A DNA stretch of 64,000 nt from Mycolicibacterium goodii. GTDB taxonomy: Bacteria > Actinomycetota > Actinomycetes > Mycobacteriales > Mycobacteriaceae. The stretch is from the NCBI RefSeq assembly GCF_022370755.2, contig NZ_CP092364.2, forward strand, positions 4,278,001-4,342,000, written 5' to 3'. Each line of letters starts with the position of its first letter. Positions within the stretch are counted from its first letter, which is position 1. The translations under genes were made by a program, and so were the position numbers. The notes below the pieces were generated by a model. The model had not been told where the DNA came from. It worked only from the letters and a program-made list of their open reading frames with translations, and ran no database searches. Positions 50,832 through 59,538 of this stretch are shown piece after piece.

Positions 50832-51518
50832 TCAACGTCGTCGGCTGGGCGACCGCTCGGCGGTGTCGTTCCCCGCCTCATCTGTACCGGGCGCTGATCC
50901 GGTGCCGAGCAGCAGGGACTGGAACAACTCGTTCATACCGTCCATGTCGTCCGGGTCGGCAGAGGCCGCCGCAAGCGCGAACCCGTCAACGATGGCGCTG
51001 ACCAGGTGGGCGATGCGGACCGGGTCCAGCTCGGCCGGAATGTGGCCTGCCTCCTGTCCCATTCGCACGGCCTGGGTCAGCGCGTCGATCATGCGTGCGG
51101 CCTGCGTGGCGAACGTTCCGGTCAGCTCGGGGTGTCTGCGCGCGTCGATCGGTGCGGTCGCCACGAAACCTGCCAACTCGGGTGACTCGTGGTTGATTCG
51201 CATCGACTCCGTCAGCACCGCTCGCAGCAAACCGACCACCGACTGTGGTCCGGAAACGGCCCGAGCGGACCGTGTGAGGATCTTGCCGTAGACGTCGTCA
51301 CATACGGCCTCGAACAGCTTGTTCTTCGTGCCGAAGTGGTAATAGACGGAACCCGCTGTCACACCGGCCATCTCGGCGATCTGGTTGTTGGTGGCCGGCC
51401 CGTAACCGTACTGCGCGAAACAACGACAGGCGGCGTCGATCACGCGTTGCCTGGTGTCGACGCTGTCGCCGCCCGCAGGACGTCCCGGCCTCGACCTGGC
51501 GGTCCTGGTCTGCCTCAT
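50832..51518 (-). CDS. TetR-family regulator
   Basis: 228 residues. Start at ATG 51518; GGAGGA lies almost directly against it, closer than usual, and a GTG at 51545 is the alternative. DNA-binding domain at 25-75 (VIDAACRCFAQYGYGPATNNQIAEMAGVTAGSVYYHFGTKNKLF). Convergent with the LLM oxidoreductase gene; target unknown. Confidence 0.88.
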   Translation of the reverse strand: MRQTRTARSRPGRPAGGDSVDTRQRVIDAACRCFAQYGYGPATNNQIAEMAGVTAGSVYYHFGTKNKLFEAVCDDVYGKILTRSARAVSGPQSVVGLLRAVLTESMRINHESPELAGFVATAPIDARRHPELTGTFATQAARMIDALTQAVRMGQEAGHIPAELDPVRIAHLVSAIVDGFALAAASADPDDMDGMNELFQSLLLGTGSAPGTDEAGNDTAERSPSRRR

Positions 51519-51658
51519 TCCTCCATCTTCACCCAGGCACCGCACGAATCGGGGCGACCACGTCGGTTGTCAACGCCGTTACGACGGCCCTCAGTCGAAG
51601 ACGGCATCCACACGTACCTCACACAGGTTTGCCACGCCGACAACACATCCGTCCGGTG

Positions 51659-52375
51659 TCACACCAGGGTTCCGCCGCCGTCGACCGTGAGCACTCTCCC
51701 GGTGCCGAACTCCTGTTCCATGAGATAGACGTAGGCGAGGGCGGTGTCGGTCACCGTACCCATGCGTCCGGCCGGAAGTTGTTGTGTGTACTGGTCATAG
51801 ATCGCCTGTCGGTCGTCGGCGGCGAGGGCCGACCACAGCGGGGTGTCGATGGGACCCGGCGCGACGGCATTGACGCGCAGCGGCGCCAGTTCGACGGCCA
51901 GCGCCCGCGTCATCGCGCTGACCGCGCCGCACACCGCGGCGGGAAGCACACCGAGGGTGGGTTTTTCGGCGGCCGTGCCGGAGGTGAGGGTGATCGATCC
52001 GCCGGCGGTGAGTCGCGGTGCGAATACGCGTACCGCCTGCAGTTGCCCGGCTAACCGGGTGCCGAACAGGTCTGCGATCGCGGCGGCGGTGATATCGGCG
52101 AGCGGGTACATCTGCAGCGCCTCTCCTGCGGTGAACACCAGGTGTTCGATCGCACCGACCTCATCGGCGAACCGTCCCAGTGCCTCCGGATCGGCCAGAT
52201 CCACGGTGTGCCCGCGGGCATGATCGGGCAGCGTTGCCAGCGCGCGGTCCACGCTCGCCTGATTGCGGGATGCGACGATCGGGACGCCGCCGCGCTCGGC
52301 CACTGCCGTCGCGACTCCGAGACCGATGCCTGAGGTACCACCGATGACGAGCACTCGTGCGTTCTTGAGGTTCAT
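51659..52375 (-). CDS. Short-chain dehydrogenase/reductase
   Basis: 238 residues from ATG 52375 with GGAG upstream. Rossmann loop GGTSGIGLGVA at the N-terminus and C-terminal GTGRVLTVDGGGTLV. Where classical SDRs have YxxxK, the sequence reads AAVCGAVSAMTRALA, so catalytic Tyr and Lys both appear to be replaced; the Ser position falls in TLTSGTAAEK. This makes it an atypical SDR of uncertain activity. It is divergent from a LysR gene with 70 nt between them. Confidence 0.87.
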   Translation of the reverse strand: MNLKNARVLVIGGTSGIGLGVATAVAERGGVPIVASRNQASVDRALATLPDHARGHTVDLADPEALGRFADEVGAIEHLVFTAGEALQMYPLADITAAAIADLFGTRLAGQLQAVRVFAPRLTAGGSITLTSGTAAEKPTLGVLPAAVCGAVSAMTRALAVELAPLRVNAVAPGPIDTPLWSALAADDRQAIYDQYTQQLPAGRMGTVTDTALAYVYLMEQEFGTGRVLTVDGGGTLV

Positions 52376-52432
52376 GTCTCCACTGTCGGTGGCGGTGCCC
52401 GGCTTCGTCCAAGACTCTTTTCGTCGTTGGCG

Positions 52433-52447
52433 ATACCCTGGCGGTAT
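52433..52447. promoter_or_regulatory. LysR box over the LysR start
   Basis: ATACC-CTGGC-GGTAT, perfect 5-bp arms, fits the T-N11-A LysR motif. It contains a TACCCT -10 box (52434-52439) and reaches into the ATG at 52446, so binding would block the LysR gene's own leaderless promoter. Confidence 0.6.
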
Positions 52448-53345
52448 GACCCCGTCGACGTCGCGGCCCACGACCCGGGACCTGGACCTGCGCAAGTTGC
52501 GGTATTTCGTCGCGGTCGCCGAAGAGCTCAACTTCGGCCGGGCCGCGCGCCGACTGCACATCGCCCAGCCGGTGCTGTCCCGGCAGATCCGCGCATTCGA
52601 GGGGGAACTGGGGGTGCAACTGTTTGTCCGCGGCTCCACCGGAACACACCTCACCGGAGCGGGCGCGCAACTGCTGCAAGACGCGAAGGTGCTGCTGGAG
52701 GAGGCGAATGCGTTGCAACAGCGCCTTTTCCAGGCGGCCGGGCCCAGCCGCACCGTCACGGTGGGTGTCATGCCGGGGCTGCGCGCCACCGCGGCCGCCG
52801 CGGCGTTCGAAGCCGCCGGGGAGGGCCGCCGCGCTGTGGTACGGCAGGTGGGGTGGGCCGAGCAGGTCGAGGTGGTGCGCAACGGCGACATCGACGTGGT
52901 GTACGCCCGCGAGGTCGACGACTCAACGGGGCTGGGAACCGCACCGCTGCTCTCGGAACCGTATTGCGCGGTGCTTCCCGCCGACGATCCCCTGGCCGAC
53001 CGCACGTCGGTGACCATGGACGACCTGGCCGATCGGCTCCTGCTGCAGGATCCGGCGGTCCTGCCGGAGCTTCGTCGTACCGCCGCGCCACAGCAACGTT
53101 GGGCGCCACCACCGACGGCCGTTCACACCGTCGAGGACAAACTGGAGCATGTGGCGGCGCGTGAGGGATTCGTGGTCTTGCCACGGTCGACGACGGATTT
53201 CTACCGCAGGCCCGACGTGTGCGTCGTGCCGGTCGAGGGTGTGCCGCCCAACCGGGTGATCCTGATCTGGGATGCGACCACGGACAATCCGGTGCGCGAC
53301 GAATTCGTGGCAGCCGCGCTGGCCTGCCGCGACAAGACCATCTAG
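52446..53345 (+). CDS. LysR-family regulator
   Basis: 299 residues. Winged helix at 15-75 (LRYFVAVAEELNFGRAARRLHIAQPVLSRQIRAFEGELG) and a LysR substrate-binding domain from about 100. ATG 52446 follows a TACCCT -10 by 6 nt. It is divergent from an atypical SDR gene, the usual LysR layout. The stop codon shares CTAG with the stop of the gene on the other strand. Confidence 0.92.
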   Translation: MTPSTSRPTTRDLDLRKLRYFVAVAEELNFGRAARRLHIAQPVLSRQIRAFEGELGVQLFVRGSTGTHLTGAGAQLLQDAKVLLEEANALQQRLFQAAGPSRTVTVGVMPGLRATAAAAAFEAAGEGRRAVVRQVGWAEQVEVVRNGDIDVVYAREVDDSTGLGTAPLLSEPYCAVLPADDPLADRTSVTMDDLADRLLLQDPAVLPELRRTAAPQQRWAPPPTAVHTVEDKLEHVAAREGFVVLPRSTTDFYRRPDVCVVPVEGVPPNRVILIWDATTDNPVRDEFVAAALACRDKTI

Positions 53346-54781
53346 GACCCGACCTGCGGTAGTTCGTCGGCGGCGATCTCACACGGCGTCTCCCCCACGG
53401 GCTGCGCGAGCGGTGCCGCGTCCGCAACGGGCGGCGGTGGACCGATCGGTTCAGGTGACTGCCCTTGCGGGTCAGGGACTTCCGCAGGTTCGGCAGGCGC
53501 TTCTTCACCTGGCGCTTCTTCACCTGGCGCTTCTTCCGCAGGCGCCTCGTCGACGGCCTCCTCGTCGGTGGGCTCCTCATCGGTGGATTCGTCGTCGGTG
53601 GGTTCCTCGTCTTCGGAAGTCGCCTCTTCTTCGGGATCTTCGAGTTCATCGGCGGTTTCGGGTGTGTCGGGATCGTCGACCTCGTCGTCGGGCACCGCAT
53701 CGAGAACATCGGCGTCCGGGATCCCCTCGGCGTCCGAACCGATCAGCCCGCTGAACAGGTCCGCCAACTGCTGTCCGGCACTCGCAAGACTCGAGCCGAG
53801 GCCAGAAGTCAGACCCGTACCCATGCCCGGGTCTGCCGCCCCGCCCATCCCCGGCAGCCCCAAGGACTGCCCCGCCGCGGGCAGCGGCGCGGCCTCCGGT
53901 ACCACTGTTGACCCCGCCGCGGGCAGGGGCGCCGTTCCGGAAGTCGGCAAGGGCGAGACGGCAGATGCCTGAGCGGGCGTCGTGTGCGGCGTCGGTGCGA
54001 CGGAGGGGGCTGTGGACCAGGATGACTCGACAGGGGTGTACCCGACCGAAACTGTGCGCTCGAATGGCGGCCGTGACTCGACGGCCGGTGTCGAACCGGG
54101 TATCGGGTCAAGCCGCACGAACATCGGCAACGGCCCGGCCCGCAGCGCGGCCACCGCGTCGGCATAGGCATCGGCCACCGCCGTGGTCGCCGCGCGCATG
54201 GCCGCCACCCAGTCGCCGCCGATGTCGTTGGCGACGAACGGTCTGATCTCCTGATCGATCAACTCGCTCGCCATGGAGCGGTCCCCTGTCATACCCCCGG
54301 TCACCGTACGCGCCGCGGCCAACCACTCGGCGCGTTGTGCGGTGCGTCGTCCTTCGATCTCCACCGTCGCGGTGACCTTACGGGTCACGGCCTCACGCAA
54401 CGCCTCTCGCAATCGGTTGAGCGTCTCCGCTGCCGTCTGCGCTGCCGTGACCGCCTGTTCGGCCGCGATCTGATGGCGGCCGAGGTGATCGCGCGCGGAC
54501 ATCGCGGCACTGCCTTGCCAGCCTTCGCCGATGAGCTGTAACTGCTTGCCCTGCAGGCGCAGAGCATCCTCAGCGGCGGGTGTGGCCGCGATCAGCGTGC
54601 GCTGCTCGGACTCGAGCGCTCGCAGGTCCAGACCGTCCTCGGTGTCGTACCAGTCGTGCAACCGGGTCAGGTCGTGATGGTGATAGCCGAGCACTCGACA
54701 GGCTGTCACGTACTCGGTGAAGATGTCGAGGATCTCACGTCCCGGCGCGAGAATCATTGCGGTGTCTGATGGTTCGGGCAT
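53342..54781 (-). CDS. Rv3439c-like WXG-type protein with acidic repeat tail
   Basis: 479 residues. Helical N-terminal half with an ESX-type Trp-Gly turn (EGWQGSAAM, about residue 88) followed by long helices to about 220. Then a Pro/Ser/Thr-rich linker, a Gly-rich part (GLPGMGGAADPGMGTG) and a very acidic tail with EEAPG repeats. Position and make-up match the Ala/Pro-rich protein Rv3439c. It begins directly after the stop of an EspC-like small gene, so the two are made together. Probably exported by a type VII system or surface-linked (inference). Confidence 0.8.
   Translation of the reverse strand: MPEPSDTAMILAPGREILDIFTEYVTACRVLGYHHHDLTRLHDWYDTEDGLDLRALESEQRTLIAATPAAEDALRLQGKQLQLIGEGWQGSAAMSARDHLGRHQIAAEQAVTAAQTAAETLNRLREALREAVTRKVTATVEIEGRRTAQRAEWLAAARTVTGGMTGDRSMASELIDQEIRPFVANDIGGDWVAAMRAATTAVADAYADAVAALRAGPLPMFVRLDPIPGSTPAVESRPPFERTVSVGYTPVESSWSTAPSVAPTPHTTPAQASAVSPLPTSGTAPLPAAGSTVVPEAAPLPAAGQSLGLPGMGGAADPGMGTGLTSGLGSSLASAGQQLADLFSGLIGSDAEGIPDADVLDAVPDDEVDDPDTPETADELEDPEEEATSEDEEPTDDESTDEEPTDEEAVDEAPAEEAPGEEAPGEEAPAEPAEVPDPQGQSPEPIGPPPPVADAAPLAQPVGETPCEIAADELPQVGS
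53496..53540. repeat. 15-bp tandem repeat in the acidic tail
   Basis: GGCGCTTCTTCACCT occurs at 53496-53510 and 53511-53525, followed by a partial third copy to 53540. It encodes repeats of EEAPG on the minus strand and is likely to vary in copy number. Confidence 0.8.
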
Positions 54782-55090
54782 CTATCCACCCACCCGGGAT
54801 GCCGCGTATTCATCGGCGAAGCCGTAACGGTCGGCCGATCCGCGCAACACGTGGGCGATGTCGTCCGCGGACGTCGCCCACCGTCGCATCGCCCCGATGA
54901 TGTCGTCGAGCGCGTCGCGGACGGCGTTACCCTGTGCGACGTGCATGCGTCCGGCGACCGCGCCGTCGAACACCGGTCGGCTCAATGCCGTGCGCACGAT
55001 CGTGTCGACGGTTTGGGCGACGGCGTCGTAGCCGTTCGCGGCCGCGCGCAGCGCGTCGGCGTCCACACGGGCACGGTCGAACTCTCCCAT
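54782..55090 (-). CDS. Small ESX-secretion-type protein (Rv3440c-like)
   Basis: 102 residues, two long helices with a DUF2580/EspC-like pattern (ALRAAANGYDAVAQTVDTIV, ALDDIIGAMRRWATSADDIAHVLRGSADRY). Near the C-terminus Y89-GFA-D93 fits the YxxxD/E secretion motif of type VII substrates. It sits between glmM and the 479-residue WXG-type gene, with no spacer to the latter. Together they look like a partner pair of substrates without their own secretion machinery nearby. Confidence 0.82.
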   Translation of the reverse strand: MGEFDRARVDADALRAAANGYDAVAQTVDTIVRTALSRPVFDGAVAGRMHVAQGNAVRDALDDIIGAMRRWATSADDIAHVLRGSADRYGFADEYAASRVGG

Positions 55091-55126
55091 GCACGGTTTA
55101 GACGTATCCCGTGCCGGTCCGGTTCC

Positions 55127-56479
55127 CTATCCCTGAAGACTGACGGATTCGGCGATCCGTGCCGCGACCTGGCGCGCGGTGTCCTCGTCGGCGGCCTCGA
55201 CCATCACCCGCACCACCTGCTCGGTTCCCGACGGGCGCAACAGGATCCGTCCGGTGTCGCCGAGTTCGGCCTCGGCGGCCGCGACCGCGGACCGCACCGA
55301 CGGTGCCTGCGCGACGGTCGACTTGTCGGCGACCGCGACGTTGATCAACACCTGGGGCAGGGTGTGCATGGCGTCGGCGAGTTGCGCGAGCGACGAGCCG
55401 GTCTGCGCCATCCGCGACATCAGCCGCAGACCCGTGACGATGCCGTCGCCGGTCGTGCCGAAGCTCGGCATGACGATGTGGCCGGATTGTTCGCCGCCGA
55501 GGGCCAATTCACCGGCTCGGAGCTCTTCGAGGACGTACCGGTCACCGACGCTCGTGGTGCGGACCTCGATTCCCGCCGCGCGCATCGCCAGGTGCAGGCC
55601 GAGGTTGCTCATCACGGTCGCCACGAGGGTGTTCGAAACCAGTTCCCCGGCCTCCTGCATGGCCAGGGCCAGAATCACCATGATCGCGTCACCGTCGACC
55701 ACCCGGCCGGTCGCATCGACGGCCAGGCAGCGGTCGGCGTCGCCGTCATGGGCCAGGCCCAGATCGGCGCCGTGTTCGACGACCGCGGCCCGCACCACAT
55801 CCATGTGGGTGGAGCCGCAGTTGTCGTTGATGTTCAGGCCGGTCGGCTCGGCGTTGATGGCGATGACGTTGGCGCCCGCAGCCCGGTAGGCCCGCGGTGC
55901 GGCCGCCCACGCGGCGCCGTGCGCGCAGTCGACGACGACCGTCAGGCCGTCGAGGCGCGTCGTGACCGCCTTGTTGACGTGGCACAGATAGCGGTCCAGC
56001 GCGTCCTCGGCATCCAGCACACGGCCGATACCCGTACCGGTGGGCCGGGCCACCGCACCGGCGTGGACGAGTTCCTCGATGCGGTCCTCGGTGGCGTCGT
56101 CGAGCTTGTGGCCGCCGGGGCCGAAGATCTTGATGCCGTTGTCAGGCATCGGGTTGTGTGACGCCGAGATCATCACACCGAAGTCGGCATCGTAGGCACT
56201 GGTCAGGTAGGCGACCGCCGGAGTCGGCAGTACGCCGACCCGAAGGGCGTCGACACCTTCGCTGGTGAGGCCGGCGATCACGGCGGCCTCCAGCATCTCC
56301 CCGCTGGCACGCGGATCGCGTCCCACCACGGCCACCCGGCGGGCGCGGCCTGCCGGGTTCGCCGCTGGGGTACCGCCGAGCCGCCGCGCCGCCGCCGAGC
56401 CGAGGGCCAATGCCAGTTCAGCGGTCAGGTCGCGGTTGGCGACACCGCGCACGCCATCGGTGCCGAACAGTCGAGCCAT
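55127..56479 (-). CDS. glmM: Phosphoglucosamine mutase
   Basis: 450 residues from ATG 56479 ([12 protein letters not shown]). It interconverts glucosamine-6- and -1-phosphate. Phospho-serine S107 in ISASHNP, metal loop DGDADRC, sugar loop GGEQSGH and phosphate loop RPSGTEQ are intact. It acts directly after glmS in UDP-GlcNAc synthesis. It lies 36 nt upstream of the EspC-like gene and could be co-transcribed with it. Confidence 0.97.
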   Translation of the reverse strand: MARLFGTDGVRGVANRDLTAELALALGSAAARRLGGTPAANPAGRARRVAVVGRDPRASGEMLEAAVIAGLTSEGVDALRVGVLPTPAVAYLTSAYDADFGVMISASHNPMPDNGIKIFGPGGHKLDDATEDRIEELVHAGAVARPTGTGIGRVLDAEDALDRYLCHVNKAVTTRLDGLTVVVDCAHGAAWAAAPRAYRAAGANVIAINAEPTGLNINDNCGSTHMDVVRAAVVEHGADLGLAHDGDADRCLAVDATGRVVDGDAIMVILALAMQEAGELVSNTLVATVMSNLGLHLAMRAAGIEVRTTSVGDRYVLEELRAGELALGGEQSGHIVMPSFGTTGDGIVTGLRLMSRMAQTGSSLAQLADAMHTLPQVLINVAVADKSTVAQAPSVRSAVAAAEAELGDTGRILLRPSGTEQVVRVMVEAADEDTARQVAARIAESVSLQG

Positions 56480-56580
56480 GTTCACAAACTTCTCATAATT
56501 ACCCCCGCGAAACACAACCATCGAGGTCACCGGTCGTTTCGCGATCGAACCGATATCGGATCGAGACCCTCGGACACGAG

Positions 56581-56609
56581 AGCACCGCCCGCGGGATGCG
56601 GGCGGTGCT
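56581..56609 (-). terminator. Strong hairpin after the small exported gene
   Basis: Perfect 12-bp stem AGCACCGCCCGC (56581-56592) with GCGGGCGGTGCT (56598-56609) and a 5-nt loop, 24 nt after the stop of the exported protein gene. No T-run follows, as is common for mycobacterial terminators. Confidence 0.7.
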
Positions 56610-56633
56610 TCCTGGATCAGCTCCAGGCTGCGG

Positions 56634-57071
56634 TCAGCTGCCGCTGTCCTCCTCGGTCGTGGTGGTCGGAGCCGTGCTGCTGTCGGTCCCCTCGGCCGGG
56701 CCGGTCCCCTCGGCAGACGCGCCATCCGTGGACTCCTCGGCGGCCTGCGGCTCCTCGGCGGACGCCGGGGCGCCCTCGTTCTGGCGGAACTCGACCGCAC
56801 CGACGGTGTTGTTGCAGACGTTGGTCTGAGCGCCGTTGGCGTCGACGGTCTCGGCGAGGGTCGTGATCTGGCCGATGTCGCTGTCGCACACACCAGCGGC
56901 GACCTGTGCCGCAGCGCCGATCGGCACGTCTTCGAGGACACCTGCGGTGCCCAGTGCGAGGTCGACCTGACCGTCGCGTGGTTGAGCGTTGGCGATGCCC
57001 ATTCCACCGGACAGGAACAGCGCCCCGCCCAGGGCCGCGCCGACCGTCATTCGCTTCATAGTGCTCTTCAT
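56634..57071 (-). CDS. Small exported protein
   Basis: 145 residues from ATG 57071, with AAGGAG 6 nt upstream. Signal peptide 1-28 ending in IANA-QP. The mature part has a hydrophobic repeat-like segment ([25 protein letters not shown]), two cysteines about 32 residues apart that may form a disulphide, and an acidic Ser/Thr-rich tail from about 100. The Cys spacing and hydrophobicity faintly recall chaplin-type surface proteins, but I would not assign it there. Function unknown. Confidence 0.8.
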   Translation of the reverse strand: MKSTMKRMTVGAALGGALFLSGGMGIANAQPRDGQVDLALGTAGVLEDVPIGAAAQVAAGVCDSDIGQITTLAETVDANGAQTNVCNNTVGAVEFRQNEGAPASAEEPQAAEESTDGASAEGTGPAEGTDSSTAPTTTTEEDSGS

Positions 57072-57074
57072 CAA

Positions 57075-57370
57075 CTACTCCTTTTTCAGTCAGGAAGCGG
57101 TCCGGTCCCCCAACGAGCTGACTGACCCGTACCGGCGGCGGTTTCGGTCCCGCCCAGGCATGCCTCAGCGCCCCCGCTTCGACTCCAGGGTTTTGACCAA
57201 CCGGTGCGATGTCAAACCCTGATCGCGAAACCGGCCGCGTGGAACTCCGCGTAACCGATTTGCCTGGCACACAACAGGAAAAAGCCGAAATCCACGTGAA
57301 CAGCGATGACGACGAGCTGGCTGAATTCGCAAGGAATTACTGCGCCGGCCCAAAAACGAGCAATAAAAAA
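57075..57370. other. Gap between exported protein gene and rpsI terminator
   Basis: About 300 nt with no credible gene; open frames across it lack coding character. It contains an inverted repeat AGGGTTTTGAC (57187-57197) / GTCAAACCCT (57211-57220) with one bulged base. The minus-strand TTGACA (57210-57215) could be a -35 element for the exported protein gene, but no matching -10 is clear. Confidence 0.5.
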
Positions 57371-57403
57371 CCGCCGGGCGTGGAGCAATTCCACGCCCGG
57401 CGG
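57371..57403 (-). terminator. Intrinsic terminator of rplM-rpsI
   Basis: Perfect 14-bp stem CCGCCGGGCGTGGA (57371-57384) with TCCACGCCCGGCGG (57390-57403). On the minus strand it is followed by TTTTTTATTG, a textbook U-run. It starts 14 nt after the rpsI stop. Confidence 0.95.
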
Positions 57404-57417
57404 CAAAAGGCGACAGA

Positions 57418-57866
<449 letters not shown>

Positions 57867-57870
<4 letters not shown>

Positions 57871-58310
57871 TGGGCCACCTGCTTGATCTCGTACGGAACC
57901 GGCTGCTGCGCGGCGTGCGGATGATCGGGCCCCGCGTACACCTTCAGCTTCTTCTGGATCTGCCGGCCGAGCTTGTTGTGCGGAAGCATGCCGATGATCG
58001 CGTTCTCGACGACGCGGGTCGGGTGCTTCTCCAGCAGCTCACCGATCGTGCGCTTACGGAGGCCGCCCGGGTAACCCGAGTGGCGGTAAGCGAACTTCTT
58101 GTTGAGCTTGTCGCCGCTGAGGGCGATCTTGTCGGCGTTGATCACGATGACGAAGTCGCCACCGTCAACGTTGGGCGTGAATGTCGGCTTGTGCTTGCCA
58201 CGCAGCAGCGATGCCGCTGCGGAGGCGAGCCGGCCGAGCACCACGTCGCTGGCGTCGATGACGTACCACGAACGCGTGGTGTCACCCGCCTTCGGCGTGT
58301 AAGTAGGCAC
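57867..58310 (-). CDS. rplM: 50S ribosomal protein L13
   Basis: 147 residues from a GTG at 58310 ([21 protein letters not shown]) with GAAGGG upstream. Conserved [26 protein letters not shown] and [17 protein letters not shown]. First gene of the rplM-rpsI operon. It has a leader of about 122 nt if the promoter at 58439-58468 is used. Confidence 0.98.
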
Positions 58311-58438
58311 AGTGCTTACCCTTCTCGTTTCGGGTTTCCCCGGGTTTTGGCGCCGGTCAGGCGTGCGCACTTGACGTCCCGGCGACCGACATTGACCCGG
58401 AACCGCTCGCCCATGCGGGCAGCACACACCAACGGGGC

Positions 58439-58468
58439 AGCTTACCGGTCCGTATCGGTGCAGGTCAA
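58439..58468 (-). promoter_or_regulatory. Promoter of rplM-rpsI
   Basis: On the minus strand TTGACC (58463-58468), an 18-bp spacer and TAAGCT (58439-58444). This is a near-consensus sigma-A promoter with start near 58432. Confidence 0.7.
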
Positions 58469-58484
58469 AACGCCGTCGCAACGC

Positions 58485-58541
58485 CGAGCGTCGGCTTGTG
58501 TGCGAACTCTTCGAGAAATCTCGCACGCAAGGCAACACTCG
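58485..58541. repeat. Palindromic repeat, left copy beside the nuclease gene
   Basis: The arms begin and end with CGAG and CTCG, with CTTGTGTGCGA on the left and TCGCACGCAAGG on the right. Around 19 of 27 positions pair. The core matches the copies at 59471 and 43197. Confidence 0.75.
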
Positions 58542-58606
58542 ACGCCGGACTCCACACCCGACTCGACACAGCGGAACCGGTACGCACCGCCCCGCGTCCT
58601 ATCCAT

Positions 58607-59455
58607 ATGCCGTTTGTGGGCACCGAGGCACTGGCCTCGGGCAGGCTCAACCGCTACCAACTGCGTACCAGGTACGACGCGGTCTTCCGCAATGTCTACG
58701 TACCGCGTGGCACCACGCTGACACCCGTGGACAAGGCGGTGGCGGCGTGGTTGTGGTCAGGCCGGCGGGCGACGGCGGCGGGGTTGTCCGCGGCGGCCCT
58801 GCACGGCGCGTTGTGGATCGACGCGACGCATCCGGCCGAGCTCAATCAGCCGAGCCGCTCGCGGCCACCGGGCATCGTGATCCACAGCGACACTCTCGCC
58901 GACGACGAGACCTGCCGCATCAGGGGCATCCGTGCGACCACACCCGAACGAACCGCATTCGATCTCGGCCGCCGCCGCGGGCTGACCTTGGCCGTGATCC
59001 GTGTCGATGCGCTCGTTCAAGCCACTCACCTCAAGATTCCCGATGTGAGACCGCTCATCGACCGTCACCGCGGCGTTCGGGGGTTGGTGCAGTTGAGACG
59101 AGTGCTCGATCTGGCCGACGACGGTGCCGAATCACCGCAGGAGACACGGCTGCGCCTGCTCCTCACCTCGGCGGGGATGCGCCCGTCACACACTCAGATC
59201 GAGGTGTTCGACCACGGGCAGCGGGTGGGTCGCATCGACATGGGGTGGCCCGAATGGAAGGTGGGCGTCCAGTACGACGGCATTCAGCACTGGACCGACC
59301 CGAGACAACGCACCCGGGACATCGAGCAGAACGTCGAGTACCAGAGTCTGGGATGGCGCATGGTTCATGTCGGCGCCGACCTGCTGCGGTGTCGCCAGGG
59401 CACCGTCATCGCCCGCACGCGCGAAGCTCTGCGCGCCGCCGGTGCTCCCCACTGA
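58607..59455 (+). CDS. DUF559/AbiEi-like PD-(D/E)XK nuclease-type protein
   Basis: 282 residues from ATG 58607. N-terminal winged-helix half of the AbiEi/type IV antitoxin sort (GTEALASGRLNRYQLRTRYDAVFRNVYVP, GLSAAALHGALW). C-terminal Vsr-like DUF559 domain with ESPQETRLRLLL, D211 in RIDMGWP, and YDGIQHWTD. The acid expected before YDG is glutamine here (Q222 in VGVQYDG), so nuclease activity may be lost. No toxin gene is adjacent. The gene is bracketed by two related palindromes at 58485-58541 and 59471-59517. Confidence 0.83.
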   Translation: MPFVGTEALASGRLNRYQLRTRYDAVFRNVYVPRGTTLTPVDKAVAAWLWSGRRATAAGLSAAALHGALWIDATHPAELNQPSRSRPPGIVIHSDTLADDETCRIRGIRATTPERTAFDLGRRRGLTLAVIRVDALVQATHLKIPDVRPLIDRHRGVRGLVQLRRVLDLADDGAESPQETRLRLLLTSAGMRPSHTQIEVFDHGQRVGRIDMGWPEWKVGVQYDGIQHWTDPRQRTRDIEQNVEYQSLGWRMVHVGADLLRCRQGTVIARTREALRAAGAPH

Positions 59456-59470
59456 TCTCCACTGACGAAA

Positions 59471-59517
59471 GTTGGCTTGTGTGCCACATTTCCGTGAAAT
59501 CTCGCACACAAGCCAAC
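59471..59517. repeat. Palindromic repeat, right copy beside the nuclease gene
   Basis: Left arm 59471-59492 starts GTTGGCTTGTGTGC. Right arm 59496-59517 ends GCACACAAGCCAAC. 20 of 22 positions pair around a 3-nt loop. It starts 16 nt after the nuclease stop and could also act as a terminator. Confidence 0.85.
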
Positions 59518-59538
59518 GCTGGGCACCGCCGAGTAGGG

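Noticed and set aside
53335..53350. Overlapping stops of the LysR and WXG-type genes as a functional site
   Set aside because: CTAG simply provides TAG on both strands; a 4-nt convergent overlap is ordinary.
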